NCBI RefSeq assembly: GCF_014654675.1
Contig: NZ_BNBC01000025.1
Span: forward strand, 1-64,000
Source: Streptomyces spiralis
Lineage (GTDB): Bacteria; Actinomycetota; Actinomycetes; Streptomycetales; Streptomycetaceae
Direction of reading: 5' to 3'
DNA: 64,000 bases
Every line of letters begins with the position of its first letter. The first letter of the stretch is position 1. The notes below the pieces were generated by a model. The model had not been told where the DNA came from. It made no database searches and saw only the letters and a list, made by a program, of their open reading frames with translations. Both the position numbers and the translations under genes were made by a program. This document shows, piece after piece, positions 43,129-49,911 of the stretch.

Positions 43129-44489
43129 GGGCGGGACGCCTCCCGATGGGTGAGGTGGGCCAGGGTGTCGAAACCGGTGCCGTGGAACTCGCCGACGGAC
43201 GTGGCCAGTCGGTTCTTCAGCGGGGCCGTCCAGCGCTCGGGCAGCGCGGCGGGGGAGCCGGCCAGCAGACCGGTGACGGACCCGGCCGTGGCGCCGTTCG
43301 AGTCGGTGTCCCAGCCGCCGGAGACCACCCGGCAGATGGCGCCCTCGAAGTCGCCGTCGGCGTGGGTGAGGGCGGCGGCGATCAGCGCGGTGTTCGGCAC
43401 GGCGTGCACCCAGTGGCAGGTGGCCGAGTGGGTGGCGTGCAGGGCGTCCACCACCGTGTCGAAGTCCTCGTGGGAGCGGGCCAGCCGGACGGCCTGCCGG
43501 ACCGCCCGGGCGAGCCGGGAGCCGGGCGGCACCACGGTCAGGCCGGTGGCCAGACAGCCGTGCACGTCGTGCGCGCCGGTCGCCGCGGCCGCGATGACGG
43601 CGGCGGTGAACATCGCCGCGTAGACGCCGTTCGCGGTGTGCGTGAGGGTGGCGTCGCGGTGCGCCTGCTCGGCGGCGGCCGCCGGGTCGCCCGGGTTGGT
43701 CCAGCCGTGCACGTCGGCGCGGATCAGGGCGCCGATCCACTCGCGGAAGGGGTTGCGGTGGCGGGCGGTGCGCGGAGGTTCGATGCCGAGGAGGAGGTTG
43801 CGGTAGGCGACGCGTTCGGCGGTGAAGGTGCGGCCGGCGGAGAGCTCCTCCAGCCAGAGCCGGGCGACGTCGGTGGTGGTGAAGGCCCTGCCGTGGCGTT
43901 GCAGCAGGAGCAGGTTGATCAGCGGGTAGTCGAGGTCGTCGTCCTCGGGCATGCCGTCGATGTTCTCGGCGAGGCAGCAGGACGCGGAGCGGCGGTTCCA
44001 CGGGTACCGCGCCGCCAGGTCCTCGGGGACGCCACGGGCCGTGAACCAGGTGTTCAGGGGCCAGTTGCCGGTGACCCGGGCGAGCTGGCGGATGCCGTCC
44101 AGCGGGAGCTTCTCGACGGGTTTGCCGAGCAGACAGCCCGCCGCCCGGCCGAGCCAGGCGGCCTCGAAGCGGGCCTGGTCGGTCGCCGCGGGACGGTCGG
44201 CCGGCGCCGGCCAGTCCGGGCACAGCGCCTTGATCGCGGCCAGGTCCGTCGGTTCCGCGTCCGCCAGCCGGCTCGGCAGCTCGGCCAGTTCGTCCAGGAG
44301 GTCCTCCGCGAGCAGACGCAGATAGCGTGAGGCGGGCTCCGGGGAGGCACCCGCCCGCGCCGGCGCCTCGGGGCCGCCCGCCGCCCGCCACCGTGCCGCG
44401 ATCGCCGACGGCTCCCGGCCGTCCTGCACCGCCTGGCGCAGCTCGTGACCCAGCAGGTCCTCCGGCTGGACCCAGGTCAGTCGGAGCAT
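43125..44489 (-). CDS. ADP-ribosylglycohydrolase family protein 1
   Basis: A 454-aa protein of the DraG/ARH fold. An N-terminal segment of about 115 residues without family similarity precedes the core, which starts at LGRAAGCLLGKPVEKL. Metal motifs: MPEDDDLDYPLINLLLL in place of the usual TDDT, and the canonical GGWDTDSNGATAGSV near the C-terminus. ATG 44489 overlaps the next upstream gene's end. The family removes ADP-ribose from proteins or small molecules; relatives also act on ADP-ribose-like sugars. Substrate unknown. Confidence 0.85.
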   Translation of the reverse strand: MLRLTWVQPEDLLGHELRQAVQDGREPSAIAARWRAAGGPEAPARAGASPEPASRYLRLLAEDLLDELAELPSRLADAEPTDLAAIKALCPDWPAPADRPAATDQARFEAAWLGRAAGCLLGKPVEKLPLDGIRQLARVTGNWPLNTWFTARGVPEDLAARYPWNRRSASCCLAENIDGMPEDDDLDYPLINLLLLQRHGRAFTTTDVARLWLEELSAGRTFTAERVAYRNLLLGIEPPRTARHRNPFREWIGALIRADVHGWTNPGDPAAAAEQAHRDATLTHTANGVYAAMFTAAVIAAAATGAHDVHGCLATGLTVVPPGSRLARAVRQAVRLARSHEDFDTVVDALHATHSATCHWVHAVPNTALIAAALTHADGDFEGAICRVVSGGWDTDSNGATAGSVTGLLAGSPAALPERWTAPLKNRLATSVGEFHGTGFDTLAHLTHREASRP

Positions 44490-45667
44490 CCCGGACCTCC
44501 CATCTGGGCGAACGCCCGCTCGTGGGCGCGCCGCCGTCGTACGTCCCTGTCGAAGATCTCCCGGGTCACCCCGGTCAGCGTGCGCGCCGGCTCCCACAGG
44601 TCCAGCCGGCTGGCCTCCGACACCGTCTTCGCCCAGTCCTCCGGGACCGGCGAGCCCAGCGCCCCCGCAAGCGCCCCGGCCATCGTCGCGATGGAGTCGC
44701 AGTCGCGGCCGTAGTTCACCGCACCGAGGACGGCCTGGCGGAAGTCGCCGCGCGCCACCGTCAGCATGCCCAGCGCGACGGGCAGTTCCTCGATGGCGTG
44801 CAGCCGGGACGGCCGGCGGGCGCCGAGCGAGGGGTTGCGGTAGTCCGGGCCGACCGTGTCGTACGGCGCGACCGCCGCCCGCAGCGGGCCCAGCGCCGAC
44901 TCGAAGTCCGTGTGAGCGCGGGCCACTTCGCACACCTTCTCGATCGCCGCCCGGGTGCCGTCCTTCGCCAGGGACAGACACGCCGCCACCACCGAGTCGG
45001 GCGTCGCCCCCGGCGTGCAGGCGGCCGCCACTGCGGCGGCGAGGACACCGGCCGCCTCACGTCCGTACGACGACTGGTGGGCGCCGGCGACGTCGAGGGC
45101 CTCGGCGTACGCGGCGGCCGGATCGGCCGCGTTGACCAGGCCGACCGGGGCCATGTACATCGCGGCACCGCAGTTGACGATGTTGCCGACACCTGCCTCG
45201 CGCGGGTCCGCATGGCCGTAGTGCAGCCGGGCCACCAGCCACTTCTCCGCCAGGAACACCCGGTGCAGCGGCAGCGCCTCCGCCTCCAGCTCGGGGATCC
45301 AGCGGGCGTTCGTCATCAGGTCGGGGACCAGGTGGTCGGCGATCGCGTGGGCGTCGAGATGGTCGCGGACCCGGGCGTACACGCGGACCAGCGCGTGCGT
45401 CATCAGGGTGTCGTCGGTGACGTGGCCGTCCCCCTTGTGGTACGGCGCGAGGGGACGGGCGGTGCGCCAGTCGTCGCCGTGCCAGGGGCCGACGACACCG
45501 TGGATCCGGCCGCCGTGGCGCTGGAGGATCTGGTCGGGAGAGTAGCCCTCGACGGGTCCGCCGAGGGCGTCGCCGACGGCCGCGCCGACGAGCGCCCCGG
45601 TGATCCGCTCCTCCAGACACGCCTCGCGGCGGCCGGGTCCCCGGGTTTCTTCTGCTGTGGGCGTCAT
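44477..45667 (-). CDS. ADP-ribosylglycohydrolase family protein 2
   Basis: A 396-aa paralogue with both metal sites in canonical form: ITGALVGAAVGDALGGPVEGY, VTDDTLMTHALVR and GRDCDSIATMAGALAGALG. This makes it the best candidate for an active hydrolase in the cluster, together with copy 4. ATG 45667 has AGGAGG 12 nt upstream; ATG 45679 overlaps the upstream stop as ATGA and would add four residues. Its end overlaps copy 1 by 13 bp. Confidence 0.88.
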   Translation of the reverse strand: MTPTAEETRGPGRREACLEERITGALVGAAVGDALGGPVEGYSPDQILQRHGGRIHGVVGPWHGDDWRTARPLAPYHKGDGHVTDDTLMTHALVRVYARVRDHLDAHAIADHLVPDLMTNARWIPELEAEALPLHRVFLAEKWLVARLHYGHADPREAGVGNIVNCGAAMYMAPVGLVNAADPAAAYAEALDVAGAHQSSYGREAAGVLAAAVAAACTPGATPDSVVAACLSLAKDGTRAAIEKVCEVARAHTDFESALGPLRAAVAPYDTVGPDYRNPSLGARRPSRLHAIEELPVALGMLTVARGDFRQAVLGAVNYGRDCDSIATMAGALAGALGSPVPEDWAKTVSEASRLDLWEPARTLTGVTREIFDRDVRRRRAHERAFAQMGGPGCSD

Positions 45668-45675
45668 GCCCCGAA

Positions 45676-46803
45676 TCATCCTCCTGGCGCGGCCGGTTGT
45701 GCGGCTTCCAGAAGCCCGGCGAGTTCCACCAGATCGGTGCCGGTGAGGCGGGGCAGCACACAGCCGGACAGGGTGCGGCAGGCGTCCCGCCAGGACTCCG
45801 GGATGGCCTCGGCCCCGCCGAGAGCACCGGTGAGCGCGCCTGCCAGGGCAGGGGCGGAGTCGGCGAGACGGGACAGGCACACCGCGGCGGGCAGGGCCCG
45901 GTCGATCCGGCCGCCGGCCGCGGTGGCCAGGGCCAGGGCCACCGGAACCGTCTCGGCGGCGGCGATGCCGTAGCTGTAGACGTGGTCGACGATCTGGTGC
46001 TCCAGCAGCGGCACCAGCGCGAACGCGCCGTCGCTGTCCTCGGCCAGCTTCAGCGCGTGCCGGGCGTTGCGGCCGATCTCCGTGCCCTCGGGGAGTTCGG
46101 CCAGCGCGGCCGTGACGCAGTGCTCGACGCCGGCACCGGCGAGGGCCGCCGCGAGCGCCGCCGCCATCGCCCGGGCGCCGTGCACACCGTCGCCGTCCTG
46201 GGTGTAGCGGGCGTCGAACTCGGCGAGTTCGGCGGCGCGGCCGGGGTCGCCCGGGTGGGCGACGGCCAGCACACACGCTCGTACACAGGCCGCGTCGTCG
46301 AAGTAGTGCGGGTTGTCGTGCCCGGTGGCGGGCGGACGCAGGCCGGTGGCCAGGTTGCCCAGACCGGCCCGCACCGAGATGCGGGCGCGCAGCGGCAGCA
46401 CCGCGGACTCCACCTCGGGCGCGCGTTCGGCCGCCGCGGCGACCTCGCTGGCCACCGCGTTCCAGGTGAGGTCGATCGCGGCCCGCACCCGCCGTTCCCG
46501 GCTGAGGTCGCCCAGCGCGTCGTCGTCCCCGGCCCGCAGCACGGCCTCCGCCGCGAACACCGCCCATTCGGCGTCGTCGGACGGGCCGAGGCACAGCGGC
46601 TCGGGCGGCTGGTTGAGGGCGATCGGGACGGGCAGCGTGGTCGTCGCGTTCTGCTCGGCGAAGGTGTCCAGCTCACGGGTGAGCCGCCGGGTCCACTCGG
46701 GCATCCGCGCGGCCCGGTGCCGCCCGGCCGGCCACCCGGCGGCGTCACCGGCGGCCAGCCCCAGCAACAGCCCTTCGATCCGTCTCCGGCTTCTCATGCT
46801 CAT
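45676..46803 (-). CDS. ADP-ribosylglycohydrolase family protein 3, divergent metal site
   Basis: A 375-aa paralogue. The N-terminal block IEGLLLGLAAGDAAGWPAGRH is recognisable, but the two metal motifs are altered: TDDT is replaced by SDDA in GPSDDAEW, and the C-terminal GxDADT is replaced by SRLADS in CLSRLADSAPALAGAL, which loses one aspartate. Catalysis is therefore doubtful; it may bind a ligand or partner. ATG 46803 has GGAGG 7-8 nt upstream. Its stop overlaps the alternative start of copy 2. Upstream is a 601-bp gap with degenerate repeats. Confidence 0.82.
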   Translation of the reverse strand: MSMRSRRRIEGLLLGLAAGDAAGWPAGRHRAARMPEWTRRLTRELDTFAEQNATTTLPVPIALNQPPEPLCLGPSDDAEWAVFAAEAVLRAGDDDALGDLSRERRVRAAIDLTWNAVASEVAAAAERAPEVESAVLPLRARISVRAGLGNLATGLRPPATGHDNPHYFDDAACVRACVLAVAHPGDPGRAAELAEFDARYTQDGDGVHGARAMAAALAAALAGAGVEHCVTAALAELPEGTEIGRNARHALKLAEDSDGAFALVPLLEHQIVDHVYSYGIAAAETVPVALALATAAGGRIDRALPAAVCLSRLADSAPALAGALTGALGGAEAIPESWRDACRTLSGCVLPRLTGTDLVELAGLLEAAQPAAPGG

Positions 46804-47404
46804 GCAACCACCTCCATCTGGTCGTAGGTGAGGACGAGGGACCTGAGTGGCGGGGCAGGGGAGGACCGCGCGGACGGTGGGAGTAGGAGTGGGAGTGGGA
46901 TGTGTGTCGTGTCGCGCACCGGGGACAGGAGGCGCGTCATGCCGTGCGATGCCGCACGGCCGGTGGGTGGGGCAGCGTGACCATTCGGCCCGCCCGGGCA
47001 CACGGACGGCCCGGCGCCGCCCGCCGGAGGGCGTGGCGGCGAGGTCTGCGTCCGCCGGCGCGGGCGGGGGTCTTTCGGTGTGTCGTCGGTGTCTCATGGC
47101 GGCCGCCTCGGTCGGGGGCTTCCGGCGGGGAGGTGTGCGGTGTGTGGGGGCGAGTGTCGCGGTGGGGTCCGCCCGGGCACACGGACGGCCCGGCGGCGCC
47201 TGCCGGACGGTCTGGCGGCGGGGTCTGCGTCCGCCGGCGCGGGCGGAAGGCTTTCCGTGTGGCGTCGGTGTTTCGTGGTCGCGGCCTCGGTCGGGTGGCT
47301 TCCGGCCGGGAGGTGTGCGGTGTGCCGCCGGGTGGGGCTTCCGTCCGCGTCGGTGTGTGCGGTCGTCGGACCGGGCGGGAGTCCTTCGATGCGTGGTCGG
47401 CCTC
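46804..47404 (-). repeat. Gap with degenerate repeats resembling the 5' end of copy 3
   Basis: No credible gene. A unit of 179 bp is repeated at about 46992-47170 and 47171-47349 (starting GCCCGGGCACACGGACGG in both). On the minus strand, starts like ATGAGAGGCCGACCACGCAT (47408), ACGAAACACCGACG (47276) and ATGAGACACCGACG (47097) resemble ATGAGAAGCCGGAGACGGAT, the second codon-start of copy 3 at 46797. The reading frames behind them soon become Pro/Arg-rich and non-coding in character. They look like decayed tandem duplications. Confidence 0.65.
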
Positions 47405-48514
47405 TCATGCTCCGATCTCGCTCTCGTCGCCGGTGAGGGTGCGGGCGGCGGGGCAGAGGAGGGCGGCGCGGCGCACGGAGGCGTCCGGACGCAGGGCGTC
47501 CCGGCGAGCTGTCGGCCCGGCTCCCCGCGCCCCGCTCCCGGCCGTCTCCACCAGGAGGTCCGCCAGGTCCAGCACGTGCCGTCCGGCCATGGACGGCAGG
47601 CAGCTGCCGCGTGCCGGGCCGATGGCCGCCGCCCAGTCGGCCGGGATGGCGGTGGCACCCTGGGTCGCTCCGGCCAGGGCGCCCGCGACCGCCGCCGTGG
47701 TGTCGGCGTCGCGGCCCATGTTGACGGCCGTGAGGACCGCGTCGCGGAAGTCGCCGTCGGCGGCGGCGTACGCGCCGAAGGCGAGGGCCACCGCCTCGGG
47801 GGCCAGGTCGGTCCAGGGGTAGCCGCCGATGACCACCGCGCGGCGCACCGCCCGTTCGCCGTGGTGGGCGGCGGCCGTGGCCCGGCGCAGCGAGCGGGCC
47901 GTCCAGGAGTCGTCCGGTACGACGGCGAGGGCGGCGGCCACGACCGCGACCGGGGCCGCGCCCGCCATCGCCGCCGCGACCCCGGCCGCCACCGCCCGGC
48001 CGCCGTGGATGCCCTCGCCCTCGTGGCTGACCGAGCCGTCGATGGCGACCAGCCGGGCCGCCTCGGCGGGCCGCCCCGCGGCGAACACCCCGAACGGCGC
48101 CGCCCGCATGGCCAGGCCGTCGCTCCAGGCGTGCCGGTGCTGGGCCGAGATGGGCGCGGCCAGGCCCCGGCGGAGGTTCTCCAGGGTGCCCCGCTCGCTG
48201 AACCCGGCGCCGCGGAAGGGGCCGTCGGCGCGGTCGGCGATGTGCTCGTGCCAGGCCGCCTCCGCATGGGCCGGGGTGAGCGCGGATCCGTGCCGGGCGA
48301 GCAGCAGCCCGGAGAAGAGGGCGTACTCGGTGTCGTCCGTGCCGGCCGGGTGCTCGGTGACGTAGCCGGTGATCCGGCCCCAGCGGGCGCGGATCTCGGA
48401 GGGCTTCAGGTTCTCCGCGGGCGCCCCGAGGGCGTCTCCGACGGCGAGGCCGAGCAGCGCGCCGCGCGCCCGGTCGCGCAGGGCGGCCGGAGGATCACCG
48501 GCACTCGATGCCAT
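47405..48514 (-). CDS. ADP-ribosylglycohydrolase family protein 4
   Basis: A 369-aa paralogue with the full DraG-like signature: RGALLGLAVGDALGAPAENL, GTDDTEYALFSGLLL, a His/Glu region HEGEGIHGGRAVAAG and GRDADTTAAVAGALAG. ATG 48514 has GGAGAG upstream; an in-frame GTG 75 nt farther up is less likely. It is the first gene of the minus-strand cluster. It is separated from copy 3 by 601 bp, so copy 3 may use a second promoter. Confidence 0.88.
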   Translation of the reverse strand: MASSAGDPPAALRDRARGALLGLAVGDALGAPAENLKPSEIRARWGRITGYVTEHPAGTDDTEYALFSGLLLARHGSALTPAHAEAAWHEHIADRADGPFRGAGFSERGTLENLRRGLAAPISAQHRHAWSDGLAMRAAPFGVFAAGRPAEAARLVAIDGSVSHEGEGIHGGRAVAAGVAAAMAGAAPVAVVAAALAVVPDDSWTARSLRRATAAAHHGERAVRRAVVIGGYPWTDLAPEAVALAFGAYAAADGDFRDAVLTAVNMGRDADTTAAVAGALAGATQGATAIPADWAAAIGPARGSCLPSMAGRHVLDLADLLVETAGSGARGAGPTARRDALRPDASVRRAALLCPAARTLTGDESEIGA

Positions 48515-48667
48515 CGCGGGCTCTCCTCTCCAGGGCGCCGAGACGGGCGCAGAACCCTTTGCGGAACTGTCCCCGGTCCGCGACGCCACGCAGCCTCGCC
48601 GAGCGCACCATCACCCGTACGACATCTGTGCGGACCCCCTCTCGGATGAGCGCAAAGGGGTGAAACC

Positions 48668-48686
48668 GCAGGTTAGCCCAGCCTTT
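48668..48686. promoter_or_regulatory. Weak iron box (DmdR1/IdeR-type)
   Basis: GCAGGTTAGCCCAGCCTTT matches 12 of 19 positions of the TTAGGTTAGGCTAACCTAA consensus by eye. Its centre lies 82 bp from a stronger box nearer the VIT gene. Confidence 0.4.
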
Positions 48687-48749
48687 CCTTGCTGGCGGCG
48701 GCGGAATTCCAGGCGTAGATTCAGTGTTGTCGAAAAGTAGAACTCGTCC

Positions 48750-48768
48750 AAAAGCAAGCCTTGCCTAA
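48750..48768. promoter_or_regulatory. Iron box (DmdR1/IdeR-type) upstream of the VIT transporter
   Basis: Read on the minus strand it is TTAGGCAAGGCTTGCTTTT; the half TTAGGCAAGGCTTGC fits the 19-bp IdeR/DmdR1 consensus closely. It ends 19 bp before ATG 48788. Confidence 0.6.
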
Positions 48769-48787
48769 TCCGCCTGGGGGACTGACC

Positions 48788-49519
48788 ATGGCCATCCTCG
48801 ACACCGAAGCGACACTGCACGAGGCGCACCGCGACAATCACACGCACCGCGACGTGAACGGCGGCTGGCTGCGCCCGGCGGTCTTCGGCGCGATGGACGG
48901 CCTGGTCTCCAACCTCGCCCTGATGACCGGTGTGGCCGGCGGTTCGGTGAGCCAGCAGACCATAGTCCTCACCGGGCTCGCGGGCCTGGCCGCCGGCGCC
49001 TTCTCCATGGCGGCCGGCGAGTACACCTCCGTCGCCTCCCAGCGCGAGCTGGTCGAGGCCGAGCTGGACGTCGAGCGGCGCGAGCTGAGAAAGCACCCGC
49101 AGGACGAGGAGGACGAGCTGGCCGCCCTGTACGTGGCGCGGGGCGTCGAGCCGCGGCTCGCCCGCGAGGTGGCCCGGCAGCTGTCGAAGGACCCCGAGCA
49201 GGCCCTGGAGATCCACGCCCGCGAGGAACTGGGTGTCGACCCGGGCGACCTGCCCTCGCCGCTGGTCGCCGCGGTGTCGTCGTTCGGCTCCTTCGCACTG
49301 GGCGCGCTGCTTCCCCTACTGCCCTACCTGCTGGGGGCCACTGTCCTGTGGCCGGCCGTGCTGCTCGCCCTGGCCGGGCTGTTCGCCTGTGGCGCGGTGG
49401 TGGCCAAGGTGACCGCGCGGACCTGGTGGTACAGCGGTTTGCGGCAGCTTGTCCTGGGTGGTGCCGCCGCCGGTGTGACGTACGCCCTGGGTACCCTGTT
49501 CGGAACGGCCGTAGGATGA
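48788..49519 (+). CDS. VIT1/CCC1-family iron (or manganese) transporter
   Basis: A 243-aa membrane protein. It starts with HRDVNGGWLRPAVFGAMDGLVSNLALMTGVAGG, the VIT family signature, followed by AAGEYTSVASQRELVEAEL and a cytoplasmic Glu-rich metal-binding domain (about residues 75-150: ELDVERRELRKHPQDEEDE). Three hydrophobic segments end the protein. Relatives move Fe2+ or Mn2+ out of the cytosol. ATG 48788 has GGGGGA 7 nt upstream. Two iron-box-like sites lie in the promoter region, which suggests control by DmdR1. Confidence 0.9.
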   Translation: MAILDTEATLHEAHRDNHTHRDVNGGWLRPAVFGAMDGLVSNLALMTGVAGGSVSQQTIVLTGLAGLAAGAFSMAAGEYTSVASQRELVEAELDVERRELRKHPQDEEDELAALYVARGVEPRLAREVARQLSKDPEQALEIHAREELGVDPGDLPSPLVAAVSSFGSFALGALLPLLPYLLGATVLWPAVLLALAGLFACGAVVAKVTARTWWYSGLRQLVLGGAAAGVTYALGTLFGTAVG

Positions 49520-49521
49520 TG

Positions 49522-49552
49522 TGCATGGATCTTATGCAACGTCTCGCATAAG
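49522..49552. promoter_or_regulatory. Palindromes downstream of the VIT gene
   Basis: CTTATGC (49531-49537) and GCATAAG (49546-49552) form a 22-bp dyad. TGCAT (49522-49526) and ATGCA (49534-49538) form a second, overlapping one. The cores are spaced about 12 bp apart. It may act as an operator for gltB or as the weak terminator of the VIT gene. Confidence 0.45.
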
Positions 49553-49557
49553 TAATC

Positions 49558-49584
49558 GTTACCCGCTGGTTTCGACCGCATGAC
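49558..49584 (-). promoter_or_regulatory. GlnR-like box upstream of gltB
   Basis: On the minus strand GTCAT-N6-GAAAC-N6-GTAAC alternates a-type (gTnAc) and b-type (GaAAc) half sites with exact 6-nt spacers, the layout described for GlnR boxes in actinomycetes. One half site deviates in its last base. Confidence 0.45.
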
Positions 49585-49911
49585 CACCGGGCATGAGCCG
49601 TAAGCGCTGTGGGCAATGAGGCCTACCGTGCACCCGCGGGGCGGGCGACGACGCCGCCCTCCCCGTCCTTCACGGGCCGACGGGCGTGGCATCCGACCGA
49701 TCCCGTCCTTCCCCGGCCCCCACACAAGACTTCACCGCCGGGCGCGGAAACCCCCCGCCGCCGACCCTGCGGTGTCCGCATGCTGGAACGGAATATCCGA
49801 TTCCCGAGAACCGCTCCATCATGTAACCTGCACGAAATTTTGCACTTACGCAGAGGGCCAACGTCGTCCCTCGGCACCAGCACATGCCAGATGACGACGA
49901 CGGGAGAGCCG
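49585..49911 (+). other. gltB upstream/leader region without a gene
   Basis: About 330 bp precede gltB. The first 100 bp look like ordinary GC-rich spacer; the stretch 49800-49850 is AT-rich (CACGAAATTTTGCACTT) and could hold the promoter, but no clear -10/-35 pair was found. An upstream open frame continues into gltB without a ribosome site and is not credible. Confidence 0.35.

Noticed and set aside
47094..47408. A 104-codon minus-strand frame that begins MRGRPRIEGLPP
   Set aside because: The start resembles copy 3, but the rest is Pro/Arg-rich repeat translation without the ARH fold, so it is treated as a decayed repeat.
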